A DNA stretch of 64,000 nucleotides. Origin: an uncultured Muribaculaceae bacterium. GTDB lineage: Bacteria > Bacteroidota > Bacteroidia > Bacteroidales > Muribaculaceae. A program made the position numbers and the translations under genes. Of the stretch, positions 44,947-52,976 are shown piece by piece; position 1 is the first letter of the stretch; every line of letters starts with the position of its first letter. The notes below the pieces were generated by a model that did no database searches, had not been told where the DNA came from, and was given only the letters and a program-made list of their open reading frames with translations. The stretch spans positions 1 to 64,000 of the forward strand of contig CAJTJV010000001.1 in the NCBI GenBank assembly GCA_910576775.1. The letters run 5' to 3'.

Positions 44947-45578
44947 GCCTCACACTCTTTTTCAGTGATTGCAAACGGAAGCTCGAGCTGGCGGCATCTG
45001 TCTTTCCAGTCGTAGTACGACTGCATGGCCTTGAAATAATCCTTGGTGATAAAATTACGCCCGTAGAGAGTGATGAAACAGTGGGGCATGGCAGCTTTGC
45101 GTCGTGACGCGGAACTTCTGCGGTTCCGACCGAAGCTTTCCAAGGCGTCGCGGTAGTTATACCATGCCTTGCCGCCGGAGATCACCGGCTCAACTCCATT
45201 GATTGGCTCTGCAAATACGGCCTCACCATATATGAGGCGAAGCAATATCTCATCTACCACTACAGAGAAATCTGCGCTAAGCCACTGTGCGAATCGCAAG
45301 GCTATACGTCGATCGTTGCACCATGTGCCTTGCAGCCCGGGGGCGCCACCTTGTCTAATTTCCACAAGTTCAGCCGTTAGGCATTTTAGCCTAACGGAAA
45401 CTGCTTCAAGATAATCTTGAGCTTCTGCGGTTCTCAACCAGTCTTTTGGCGTCTTTCCAAATGGTTTCGCCATTTGGGTCAGATTTACATGTACATTACC
45501 TTGTAAAACCTCTGCTGCAAAACTACAGTGATTCACTTTTACCATCTCAAGCCTTGGGGCTTCATTCTTGTTGTTCAT
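44943..45578 (-). CDS. KilA-N domain protein, antirepressor-like
   Basis: 211 aa. Residues 25-115 form a KilA-N DNA-binding domain (NVHVNLTQMAKPFGKTPKDWLRT, LVEIRQGGAPGLQGTWCNDRRIALRFAQWLSADFSVVVDEIL). The C-terminal half (about 135-200, KAWYNYRDALESFGRNRRSSASRRKA...FITLYGRNFITKDYFKAMQSYYDWKDRC) is a second, unnamed domain. Such phage proteins often act as antirepressors. A long structured leader (45579-45807) with its own promoter precedes it. Confidence 0.78.
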   Translation of the reverse strand: MNNKNEAPRLEMVKVNHCSFAAEVLQGNVHVNLTQMAKPFGKTPKDWLRTAEAQDYLEAVSVRLKCLTAELVEIRQGGAPGLQGTWCNDRRIALRFAQWLSADFSVVVDEILLRLIYGEAVFAEPINGVEPVISGGKAWYNYRDALESFGRNRRSSASRRKAAMPHCFITLYGRNFITKDYFKAMQSYYDWKDRCRQLELPFAITEKECEA

Positions 45579-45596
45579 AATTTGGTTAATTATTAG

Positions 45597-45807
45597 AGCG
45601 TATATTTGCGGGCATAAGAAAAACGGTGCCCACGTCCCGTCGCTCTAAGTCATAACCAAAGGACTTGCCTACGCCATTACAACGTATGCACGGGGTTGGG
45701 CACCGTTTCATATAAAATATGCTTGGGCATAAAAAATGCCCGCGCGGTGCATCGGACAGAGTACACTGTCCTTTGGTATATGTCTTAGAGCACCGCAAAT
45801 ATACGCT
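45597..45807 (-). ncRNA. Candidate structured leader RNA of the KilA-N gene (element 1)
   Basis: Outer perfect 15-bp inverted repeat: 45597-45611 with CCGCAAATATACGCT (45793-45807). Long stem B: 45642-45664 with 45768-45791 (22 pairs, one mismatch, one bulge). Arm C AAACGGTGCCCA (45621-45632) pairs with TGGGCACCGTTT (45697-45708), which lies in B's loop, giving a B-C-B'-C' pseudoknot order. Extra hairpins: GGGCAT/ATGCCC (45725-45741), GGACAG/CTGTCC (45754-45771) and ATGCAC/GTGCAT. The right outer arm holds the leftward -7 box TATATTTG (45803-45796), so RNA would begin near stem B and reach KilA-N at 45578. The left arm has the mirror -7 box on the plus strand (45601-45608). The remaining bases to 45840 show no gene. 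Confidence 0.6.
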
Positions 45808-45840
45808 TAATTTTTAGAATTCAATTTATTTTTATGCAAT

Positions 45841-46317
45841 TTATTTCAGATGCCGGAATCCGACGCAGGAGAAAGTCTCTATATTCTCGACCAGTTCCTC
45901 GTGGTTGTGGTTGGTGGAGGAGCTGTCTATGTCAAACTCCATGAAGGTTTTGCCCTCCAGTCCGGCAAGTTGCTCATGGATCTTGTCAAGCAGCCGGAAT
46001 TCACCGATGCCTTTCTGTCCGGCCCAGTCGGTGACCACATGGAGGTTGATGAGTGGCTGCGCCCGGTATTCGACACCCGGCACAATGGCGTGCCATTTGA
46101 AGGGCACAAACTCGATGAACACCGCCGGACGCTCCCATGCGGTCTCCTGCTCGATAAACTCGACATTGTGGTTCCACAGGTCTATATGCCTTATCGCCCG
46201 GGGATACAGCTCGTCATCGACATCCACATCGTCGGGGCGCTCATAATATTCTCCGGCGCCATTAATGCACAATGCCTCAAGCCGGTTCTTGATTGCGTTG
46301 TATAGTTCCTCTCTCAT
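45841..46317 (-). CDS. Probable tail terminator/completion protein (gp37-like)
   Basis: 158 aa. LWNHNVEFIEQETAWERPAVFIEFVPFKWHAIVPGVEYRAQPLINLHVVTDW and LLDKIHEQLAGLEGKTF resemble tail terminator or Mu gp37-type proteins that close the head-proximal tail end. Its neighbour is a gpG-like protein, supporting a connector/tail-completion module. It is placed in the early-to-middle leftward operon, away from the other tail genes. Family assignment is tentative. Confidence 0.5.
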   Translation of the reverse strand: MREELYNAIKNRLEALCINGAGEYYERPDDVDVDDELYPRAIRHIDLWNHNVEFIEQETAWERPAVFIEFVPFKWHAIVPGVEYRAQPLINLHVVTDWAGQKGIGEFRLLDKIHEQLAGLEGKTFMEFDIDSSSTNHNHEELVENIETFSCVGFRHLK

Positions 46318-46562
46318 TTCTCATCGATTATTTTGTCACAAACCAGGCTCGCTAATTCTCTCAAACGTCGCTCCATCTCGTTGAACCAGTCTGTGTAACC
46401 ATCTAACCGGCTATCATATTCCTTTTTCAATTTATCCAATTCGGCCTTACGTTGAGCGGCAAGCAATTTATACTTGCGGATAGTTCTTGGATAGATGTGT
46501 GTTATGTACAACATGATTAGCAATGTCGCACAGATTATTGAAGTGATAATTATTGCTGTCAT
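46314..46562 (-). CDS. Small single-pass membrane protein with coiled coil
   Basis: 82 aa. One N-terminal membrane helix (residues 3-23, AIIITSIICATLLIMLYITHI) is followed by a charged coiled coil (RKYKLLAAQRKAELDKLKKEYDSRL...EMERRLRELASLV). It overlaps both neighbours by 4 bp (ATGA-type), so translation is coupled. Function unknown; it has the layout of a spanin- or holin-associated protein but is far from the endolysin. Confidence 0.6.
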   Translation of the reverse strand: MTAIIITSIICATLLIMLYITHIYPRTIRKYKLLAAQRKAELDKLKKEYDSRLDGYTDWFNEMERRLRELASLVCDKIIDEK

Positions 46563-47122
46563 TTGATATTGAAGTCTATACTGTTGATGTATTCGGTAAG
46601 GTTCTCCTCGATGATCTCCCTGACTGCGGCCTCCACCTCCGGCGACGCGCCGAGAAATTTGCGTTGAGGTATCTTTATGGTAGCGCCGACCTTCATAAGC
46701 GCCATCGCTTTCCAGAAATCTGCCTCGGAAGATAGTTGTTTGTTCTTTTTGTTCTGACGGAGGGAGCCGTCCTTCTTGCGATCGAAGGAGCCGGTGGCGG
46801 TATAATACTTGCGCCAGAAGAAGCCTTTCATTTTGGCAGTCACCTTGATTTCTCCGCCTTCGTTATGAATGGCTGCCGCCGGATGGTCGGCCAGGAACAC
46901 GATACTGCTCTCGCGGATCTCGCTGCGTATGCTCTGCCTAAGGACACCGGAGTCAACAAGCAGATGTCCGCCGGGACGCGTCGGACTTTTGCGCCGCTGC
47001 CATGCCTGACTGAAGAATGCCTGGCGCTCGAAATTCTGGTCGAATTCGTCGCCGAGCTCCACCTGTATGTCGCGCAATATATTCTGAAATATAGCGCGGA
47101 CCTGCTTGTCGATATCACTCAT
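46559..47122 (-). CDS. Phage virion morphogenesis protein (Mu gpG-like)
   Basis: 187 aa. The pattern RPGGHLLVDSGVLRQSIRSEI...DHPAAAIHNEGGEIKVTAKMKGFFWRKYY...IKIPQRKFLGASPEVEAAVREII is that of the virion morphogenesis/tail completion family (P2 gpS, Mu gpG). It acts in joining head and tail. ATGA overlaps with both neighbouring genes. Confidence 0.82.
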   Translation of the reverse strand: MSDIDKQVRAIFQNILRDIQVELGDEFDQNFERQAFFSQAWQRRKSPTRPGGHLLVDSGVLRQSIRSEIRESSIVFLADHPAAAIHNEGGEIKVTAKMKGFFWRKYYTATGSFDRKKDGSLRQNKKNKQLSSEADFWKAMALMKVGATIKIPQRKFLGASPEVEAAVREIIEENLTEYINSIDFNIK

Positions 47123-47376
47123 TCAGGGTCTATTTTTAAGTATTCTTCATCAAGGAAATCGAAAAGGCTCGGCATGTCGAACGCCACGGCATGGTTTTCA
47201 AGCCCTGCCGCAGCGTTCATTATATTATAGAAAGTGCGTTCGCTGATTCCGTAGACCGGGTATATGTACCGCTGATAGATTGCCCTGTTGCTCAGACCGC
47301 TCCGCGAATAGCGGTCATATATCCGGTTTATATCTGCGACGCGCTTTTTATAGGACATGCCGCGCGTTTTTGCCAT
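47119..47376 (-). CDS. Small HTH-like protein
   Basis: 85 aa. VADINRIYDRYSRSGLSNRAIYQRYIYPVYGISERTFYNIMNAA reads as a helix-turn-helix of the same general kind as the plus-strand protein at 42868, followed by an acidic tail (MPSLFDFLDEEYLKIDPE). It overlaps the gpG-like gene by 4 bp. Possible regulator; function unknown. Confidence 0.6.
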   Translation of the reverse strand: MAKTRGMSYKKRVADINRIYDRYSRSGLSNRAIYQRYIYPVYGISERTFYNIMNAAAGLENHAVAFDMPSLFDFLDEEYLKIDPE

Positions 47377-47382
47377 TGTCTG

Positions 47383-47589
47383 TCACATAATTTTAATCGG
47401 TTGTGCCTGTACGGGCCGGTACGGTCTTATGTCGAGAGTCGATACGCAGCTGACTGTCACTCTACCACTGCCTTCGCATTGAGGACACGGGGAAGGATAT
47501 CGTTGCGGGGCTTCTGTCTGTAACATTCCGGTGCCGTTGCATTCCTTGCAAATGGCTACCCGGGGCGGTCGTCTGATTACTTTTTCCAT
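47383..47589 (-). CDS. Small zinc-ribbon protein (DnaJ-type CxxCxGxG pair)
   Basis: 68 aa from the ATG at 47589. Two half-motifs, CKECNGTGML and CPQCEGSGRV, are arranged as in the DnaJ central zinc domain, so it probably binds one zinc. No J domain is present. It resembles the protein at 48813; both are in the same operon. Function unknown, probably a nucleic-acid or protein adaptor. Confidence 0.65.
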   Translation of the reverse strand: MEKVIRRPPRVAICKECNGTGMLQTEAPQRYPSPCPQCEGSGRVTVSCVSTLDIRPYRPVQAQPIKIM

Positions 47590-47600
47590 GTTTGTTCGCT

Positions 47601-48260
47601 TTAGTCGACATCTGTCATGCCGAGGGGAATGTAACACCATGCGCCTTTGTCGTTCTTATATTGGGCGCGGATATATTTCTTGGATGTCGCCGGCTGATAG
47701 CTTTCTTCTATTATGCGCACACCTTCAATGAAGCGGTCGTCACCACTGTCTTCGGCCATCTTGCGCAGCTGCAGTACACGGCTGGCCTTGATATTGCCCT
47801 GCCCGTCGCGGCTCAACAGTCGCAGTACGGCGTTGACAAGAGCCTTGGTAGCATCATCCTTGGCAAGTCCTTCAATATAGGATTTCACCATGGCGACGCC
47901 GTCCTCCACGGTATCGCGGTAACTGTCGATGGTGTTCACGCCGAGAATCAGGCGGAGCTGTCCGTCGGAACTTGTGAAGGTGTGGCTGTTCTGGCTGTCT
48001 AAGGATGTGCCTATGATTTCGGATTTCATCTTCAATATCGCATCGAAATTACCGAAAATGGCATCTTTGACGCTCTTGAGCATCTCACTCACCTCGCGAA
48101 GCTGAGGTATTGTTGTTGCGATTTCATCGTCGACCATCTCGGCGTACTGCTTGCGCTGCTCCTTGCGCTCCTGCTCGCGGCGCTTTTTCTCCTTTTCAGC
48201 CTTGAAAGCTTCGAATTCCTGACGCTCTTCGGCTGTCATTTCAACATGTTCTGTATTCAT
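47601..48260 (-). CDS. DUF3164 family protein
   Basis: 219 aa from the ATG at 48260. A charged coiled coil (residues 8-45, EERQEFEAFKAEKEKKRREQERKEQRKQ) is followed by FTSSDGQLRLILGVNTIDSYRDTVEDGV, ALVNAVLRLLSRDGQGNIKASRVLQLRKM and EESYQPATSKKYIRAQYKNDKGAWCYIPLGM, the DUF3164 pattern known from the early region of Mu-like phages. The biochemical role is unknown. Confidence 0.82.
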   Translation of the reverse strand: MNTEHVEMTAEERQEFEAFKAEKEKKRREQERKEQRKQYAEMVDDEIATTIPQLREVSEMLKSVKDAIFGNFDAILKMKSEIIGTSLDSQNSHTFTSSDGQLRLILGVNTIDSYRDTVEDGVAMVKSYIEGLAKDDATKALVNAVLRLLSRDGQGNIKASRVLQLRKMAEDSGDDRFIEGVRIIEESYQPATSKKYIRAQYKNDKGAWCYIPLGMTDVD

Positions 48261-48294
48261 ATTCCTGCTTTTTATTGGTGGTTGATTTTTTGTT

Positions 48295-48816
48295 TCATGC
48301 CTTGCCGGCACCGGCAAGATTTATAAGGTACGCAATCTGCTGTCCGGAGATTCCGGGTGTCTGCATCGGTTCTGATTTTCTGCGCTGCCATCCCTTGCGC
48401 TTTATGGAGCGGAGTTTTGTGGCGAGCTCCATCAGCTCATCGATCGATAACCGACCGAAGGCTTTGCCTGAGATTCGAGGATGGCGGCAGAAATCATTGA
48501 TCTGCGCCCAGTCGGTCGTGTCAACACCGATTTCCTGCATCAGCTTGAGAGTGATGCTCCGGCAACGCTTGAGTTCATCCCCGGTGCCGTTCATGCCTTC
48601 GAGGGCGATACACAGGTCGGTGTATTCCTTTCGTGTCATCTCCTTGAGGGAGTCGGTGCGTCCGGCAGTATACTGTGATACGAACTGACGTTTCACATCT
48701 TCCGGCTCTCCATGGATGGTGAGTCTGTTGAAAGCCGAGTAGAACCGACCGTAACCGTCAGGCCGGTCTGCCTGACGCTCCGCCCCTGCGGAGAACTTAG
48801 TTACTTGCTGTTTCAT
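48295..48816 (-). CDS. Gp16/GemA-like early protein
   Basis: 173 aa. FYSAFNRL...QYTAGRTDSLKEMTRKEYTDLCIALEGM and DWAQINDFCRHPRISGKAFGRLSIDELMELATKLRSIKRKGWQ resemble the layout of the Mu gp16 (GemA) family, which modulates host gene expression. The resemblance is weak, so the family name is tentative. It overlaps the zinc-ribbon gene upstream (48813-48816). Confidence 0.5.
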   Translation of the reverse strand: MKQQVTKFSAGAERQADRPDGYGRFYSAFNRLTIHGEPEDVKRQFVSQYTAGRTDSLKEMTRKEYTDLCIALEGMNGTGDELKRCRSITLKLMQEIGVDTTDWAQINDFCRHPRISGKAFGRLSIDELMELATKLRSIKRKGWQRRKSEPMQTPGISGQQIAYLINLAGAGKA

Positions 48817-49037
48817 TGTATTTTTATATTAGGTTTCCAGTCTATCGTTACCATTGCCATAACCTCGCCGGCTCCTTTACAGTCGGGACACTGTTCTTCG
48901 AACTGCCCGTAGACACTATCACTGTAGAACACGCCTCTGCCTCCACAATAAGGGCACACCATTGGGGCCGTGGCAAATGCTTCCTTGTGAATCCGGCCGC
49001 CCGGCTCGACAATTATTATCTGTTTCCGTTGGCTCAT
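48813..49037 (-). CDS. Second small zinc-ribbon protein
   Basis: 74 aa. CPYCGGRGVFYSD and CPDCKGAGEVMAM form a DnaJ-type zinc-binding pair. It lies 4 bp after the ATPase gene and overlaps the next gene. It is a paralogue-like partner of the protein at 47383, with low overall similarity outside the Cys motifs. Confidence 0.65.
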   Translation of the reverse strand: MSQRKQIIIVEPGGRIHKEAFATAPMVCPYCGGRGVFYSDSVYGQFEEQCPDCKGAGEVMAMVTIDWKPNIKIQ

Positions 49038-49041
49038 TTTA

Positions 49042-49674
49042 TTATATATCGTTTGACGTCCTTAAAATTCCTTCTTCCCATATTGTAAAGCACGTTTCGG
49101 GGTTAGTGGTGAATCGTCCCTGGCAATATGCTTTATATCCGGAGACGCGGATTTTTATTCCGGCTTTATATTTCAGCCGTCCGGCGGCTCTACCGCTTGG
49201 CAGGCCTTTATGTTCCTGGCTTATGAAGATGAAACCCTTGCGAGGAAAACGCTTTATTAGTTCCTCTACCTCTTCATATGTAAAATGGCTTTCCTGGAAG
49301 CTGTCGACTATCACAAATTTGGCACTCTTGGGGCGGCGTAGCCTCTCTACAAATTCGTCATAACTGTCTCCGACAACGGTGCGGAACCGTCCCTGAACCT
49401 CGTTCATCTTCTCCTGCTTGATTCGCTTCTGGAACGACATGCCGACACCTTCCTCATAGCTCTGATAAAGGACGGTTCCGTATTTGCACAGTTCCTTGGC
49501 AAGCTGCATCACGAAGCTGCTCTTGCCGGATGACGACGAGCCACTGATAAACCACGTCTCATTCTCCGGAACCTCGCCGAAGGGAACACTCCACTCCGGC
49601 CCCCATGGAAGGATCTTGTATTTTTTTGCAAGAACCTCTTTCGGACTATATGCTCGTCTGGCCATAATTGTCAT
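49042..49674 (-). CDS. RecA-fold ATPase
   Basis: 210 aa, or 207 if it starts at the ATG at 49665. Walker A is SGSSSSGKSSFVMQLA (about residue 45) and Walker B is KFVIVDSFQES (about 118), with FIFISQEHKG like the sensor strand of RecA/AAA_25-type ATPases. It probably acts on DNA during replicative transposition (helper or loader), which is inferred from its place behind MuA and MuB. Confidence 0.7.
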   Translation of the reverse strand: MTIMARRAYSPKEVLAKKYKILPWGPEWSVPFGEVPENETWFISGSSSSGKSSFVMQLAKELCKYGTVLYQSYEEGVGMSFQKRIKQEKMNEVQGRFRTVVGDSYDEFVERLRRPKSAKFVIVDSFQESHFTYEEVEELIKRFPRKGFIFISQEHKGLPSGRAAGRLKYKAGIKIRVSGYKAYCQGRFTTNPETCFTIWEEGILRTSNDI

Positions 49675-49738
49675 TATTTATTGTATGTTTAATAAATTTG
49701 CAGCATGAATACGTTTATCACACTCAAAATCTATATTT

Positions 49739-50056
49739 TCACTCCTCTTCCGATGCGGTCTCTCGTAGAGCGTCAAGAAGCCCTGGAGCAGTTTCTTGAG
49801 CCTTTTTTAAAAGCTCTTTCGATTCCTCCGGTGTCAACTCCCGAAACGTGGGAATATTCCCTATTTCAATATTCTCCCCGAAAGGTGTTTGGCTCAGGAT
49901 TTCGCGTCCGTCATCATTTTGGATATGAGCTTCGTCTGTCCCTTGAACAGGATGAGCGTGCGGAATTGCTGATTCAGGCCTTGGAGTGCATTTGTTCTGC
50001 ATATCAGGCATACGACGGTCGGATGTTTTATCTTTTTGACAAACTTTCAAACTCAT
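49739..50056 (-). CDS. Small early protein after the MuB gene
   Basis: 105 aa from the ATG at 50056; a GTG at 50062 overlapping the MuB stop is an alternative. The N-terminal half is basic and low in structure. The C-terminal GNIPTFRELTPEESKELLKKAQETAPGLLDALRETASEEE is a clear acidic helix. Not recognised. A plus-strand ORF of similar length covers the same bases, but strand, spacing and sequence quality favour this one. Confidence 0.55.
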   Translation of the reverse strand: MSLKVCQKDKTSDRRMPDMQNKCTPRPESAIPHAHPVQGTDEAHIQNDDGREILSQTPFGENIEIGNIPTFRELTPEESKELLKKAQETAPGLLDALRETASEEE

Positions 50057-50058
50057 AA

Positions 50059-50931
50059 TCACTGTCTTTTAAGTTTTTCGATTTCGGTATATACTCGCCT
50101 GAGGCCGCCTCCGCTCCTTCTGGCGATATCTGCCGGATCCACGCCGGCGGGGGCGTTCAGCTTGGCCACTGCCCGAGCCTGTCCCATCAGGAAGCGTGTC
50201 CGCTCTTTGCTGTCATCGGGAGAGACCTTGCTGTAGCGGTCGCCATAGCGGCTCAGCATCTCGGTGTAGCCAACTTTCCGGCACTCGATGGAGCGGTTGA
50301 TCTTCTCCTTGAGGCCGTCGGCGCCCATCATGTACCATGCGCAGCAGCGCTCGGTGGCGTTCCATAGTGCCTTCAGTTCCAGAAATGCCTCATACTGGAG
50401 GTCGCCGGCCTCATCGAGTATGATAAGGGGGTTCTCGATGGAACGCAGGTAATAGACGAGATCATCGTAGATATCGGAATAACGCCCCTTGCTGACGGTT
50501 CCGAACTCGGCCGCAATCCTGCGCACAAGCTTCAGCTTTGTCTTCACCTGCGAGCAGTCGATATATACGGCATTGGGATGGGTCTTGACATAATGCCGGG
50601 CGGTGAAAGTCTTGCCGATATTGGGAATGTCGCATAGGATGCCGCTCAGGCTGCCGGTCTGTGCCAGTTCAAGCTGTGTCATGATAAAATCGAAGGTCTC
50701 CGTCCTGGCTATCTTCCATTCCATCTCGCCGCGCAAGCTCACGCCGAGTTTACGTGCGATGCTGATCCAGTTGGCATCGCTGAGGACTCGGTCGGTCTGC
50801 CCGTTCTTTACAGCGCTGTAGACCGACGTGGTGACACCGAGAGAGGCGGCGTGCTTGGCGTCGCTCGGATAGTTGCTCCTGTTGGCTTTTATCGCCTCGG
50901 TGATCTTGTTTCTGATATCTGTTGTGATCAT
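50059..50931 (-). CDS. MuB-like transposition ATPase
   Basis: AAA+ ATPase (290 aa) that binds target DNA and activates the transposase in Mu-like phages. An N-terminal HTH-like part (SDAKHAASLGVTTSVYSAVKNGQ, residues 23-45) is followed by a P-loop CDIPNIGKTFTA (GK at 106-107) and Walker B LIILDEAGDL (DE at 173-174). The P-loop lacks the usual first Gly. It starts 24 bp after the transposase gene, in the order A-B as in Mu. Confidence 0.88.
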   Translation of the reverse strand: MITTDIRNKITEAIKANRSNYPSDAKHAASLGVTTSVYSAVKNGQTDRVLSDANWISIARKLGVSLRGEMEWKIARTETFDFIMTQLELAQTGSLSGILCDIPNIGKTFTARHYVKTHPNAVYIDCSQVKTKLKLVRRIAAEFGTVSKGRYSDIYDDLVYYLRSIENPLIILDEAGDLQYEAFLELKALWNATERCCAWYMMGADGLKEKINRSIECRKVGYTEMLSRYGDRYSKVSPDDSKERTRFLMGQARAVAKLNAPAGVDPADIARRSGGGLRRVYTEIEKLKRQ

Positions 50932-50954
50932 ATTATAACAGTGTTATTATTCCA

Positions 50955-52973
50955 TTAAAATGCCTGCGCGGCTCTTTCTCTGGCGCTCATGGCGGGCAGG
51001 TATTCGTCCATAAAGTCTTCATAGCCGTCGGAGTCCGGCACCATCGGCACCGCCTGCGCCATTTCCTCGACCTCCGGCTCCGGTTCCGTACTTTTAGGCG
51101 CGAGGCCGAGTCTAATAATGGTGTTCCTGTCGAGGTATGCCTTGAACTGCGCTATTTTCTGCATCTGCCGGGCAAATTTCTTTTTGTCCTCTTCTGTCTG
51201 CTCTGCCATGACGCGGTTGAATGGCTCAATCTTTTCCACCTTGTCGAGATAACGGTCGTTCTGGTAGATATAGACATCTTGCGCCTCGCCGTTCTCATCC
51301 GGCAGATAGTAGGCCGTAATCTTGTAGTTGTTCGGAGCGAGCCGGCCAAGAACCTCCGGAGTGCTGAGCCACCAGTTTGCATAACGGACATGAACGTAGG
51401 AGTGTCTGCGGATGCTTGTCGGTACCTCTTCGCCGAGATAGCGCGCCAGTGTCATTTCGTCATATGGACGCAGGCTGGGATTTATGTTGGAAATAAGAAC
51501 CTCCCACCGTGTCATGCCCGGATATTTCTCCTGATCCGGATGCAGGGTATTGTTCCATTCCTGATTGTCGGCCTTGTCGTTCGCTACCATTTCCTCGTAT
51601 GTGTAATATCTTTTATCGGCCCATTTCGAATTGGTCTCGTCGCTGATTTTCTTCTGATAGACACGCCATTTGCCTTTACCGTAGAAGCGTCCGACATCCT
51701 CGTGGTTCTTGTGGATGATCTTACGTTTTTTTGCACCGTTGAGAGCTTCGGCCTGTTTTTCCTGAGAGTTCTGGGGTGCACAGAACCTTACGCGGGAGAA
51801 TACCACCCCTTCGGCGAGCAGCCCGTCTTTGTGGCGTGTCATAAGGTGATTCTCAACCTCCACGCCGGCCGGCATTCCCCATTTGCGGCGCTTGATCAGC
51901 CGGAACATCTCGCGGAAGCATTCGTCCACAAGAGTTTCATCTTTCTTCCGGCCGTAGGTGGCGGCCAGGACACATTCGCTCACGGAGTCATAGGCGTAGT
52001 AGGCATGGACTTTCTCATCTCCCTTTATGCGGAATGGAAGATCCACGTCATCCATCGTAATCTGGGAGAGTGAATACTGTCCTCTGTGACGGTGTACGTG
52101 GGGCATCGCCTCATGGTAGTAGTCGACATTCGGCTTGAGTTTGCGGTCGATAAATGCCTTGATGTCGGGACGGTTCAAAAAATTGGCAACGGTGCCTTCG
52201 CTCGGAATCCATGGCTCGCCGTTCTTTGTACGGGCACATTTTTCGGGATCGAGCAGTTCTCCCGTCTCCGGATTCCATACGTCCAGTTCGCCGCAGACAA
52301 ACATCTCGTACATTTCACGTACATTGGTGTTCCACGGACGGTTGGGTTGTACGGCCAGACCTTTCAGAACCAGTTCTTCTCCCTCTGTAAGTATCTGGGC
52401 GTTGGAGTTGCCGAACTTGCCGCTTAAGAGCGCCGGATATCCGTACTTGCGGTAATCGTTCGCTTTTTTGCGGAAGCGTAGTACAGAAGCCGGAAGCGTA
52501 TGCCCGAACTGGGCCCTGAGATTTTCTATGACTGTCGTCATGCACGTCCAGTCATATTTCTTGCCCATAAGCCGGTATTTGGCCACTGCATTGTCATACA
52601 GCCGTATGCAGGTGTTAAGGACGGAGGCGTTCACGACATACTCACGGCGCTTGTCGATGGAAAGATTGCGGATACCGGTCTTCTCGGAATTATTGAAAAA
52701 TGATACGGCCTCCTGATCCATTTCATAGTTGCTCCGCACCCATGCGGCAATATGCGCCGCTTTGCCCCCGTAAAGCGCCTCGACCTGGATCCGCTGACGG
52801 GTGGAGAGGGAATCGACGGCGATTAGGGCGCTGGAGCCTTTAGCCCCTCCACCTCGCTTGATAACATCGATACGCTTATGACGAGCTAAATATCTATAAC
52901 TTTCTGACGTTATAATATTCCCTTCGATAAGCTCGCGTGCCGATATGCAATATGTTCCGCCATAATATTCCAT
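50955..52973 (-). CDS. MuA-like DDE transposase
   Basis: 672 aa catalyst of integration and replicative transposition. The N-terminal ~190 residues are the HTH/end- and enhancer-binding region (YCISARELIEGNIITSESYRYLARHKRI...). A helical linker follows, then the RNase-H-like core (about 300-415): ITMDDVDLPF (Asp 308-311), GMPAGVEVENHLM, and NSQEKQAEALN (Glu 405/409). The expected second Asp (D-N-G type) appears as Glu372/Glu374. A beta-barrel and a C-terminal MuB-contact region follow. The first 188 residues are duplicated as the separate gene just upstream. Confidence 0.93.
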   Translation of the reverse strand: MEYYGGTYCISARELIEGNIITSESYRYLARHKRIDVIKRGGGAKGSSALIAVDSLSTRQRIQVEALYGGKAAHIAAWVRSNYEMDQEAVSFFNNSEKTGIRNLSIDKRREYVVNASVLNTCIRLYDNAVAKYRLMGKKYDWTCMTTVIENLRAQFGHTLPASVLRFRKKANDYRKYGYPALLSGKFGNSNAQILTEGEELVLKGLAVQPNRPWNTNVREMYEMFVCGELDVWNPETGELLDPEKCARTKNGEPWIPSEGTVANFLNRPDIKAFIDRKLKPNVDYYHEAMPHVHRHRGQYSLSQITMDDVDLPFRIKGDEKVHAYYAYDSVSECVLAATYGRKKDETLVDECFREMFRLIKRRKWGMPAGVEVENHLMTRHKDGLLAEGVVFSRVRFCAPQNSQEKQAEALNGAKKRKIIHKNHEDVGRFYGKGKWRVYQKKISDETNSKWADKRYYTYEEMVANDKADNQEWNNTLHPDQEKYPGMTRWEVLISNINPSLRPYDEMTLARYLGEEVPTSIRRHSYVHVRYANWWLSTPEVLGRLAPNNYKITAYYLPDENGEAQDVYIYQNDRYLDKVEKIEPFNRVMAEQTEEDKKKFARQMQKIAQFKAYLDRNTIIRLGLAPKSTEPEPEVEEMAQAVPMVPDSDGYEDFMDEYLPAMSARERAAQAF

Positions 52974-52976
52974 CTA

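Noticed and set aside
49705..50058. 117-codon plus-strand ORF opposite the small gene after MuB
   Set aside because: The minus-strand frame is in the operon, overlaps or abuts the MuB stop, and has the more protein-like sequence; all neighbours are on minus.
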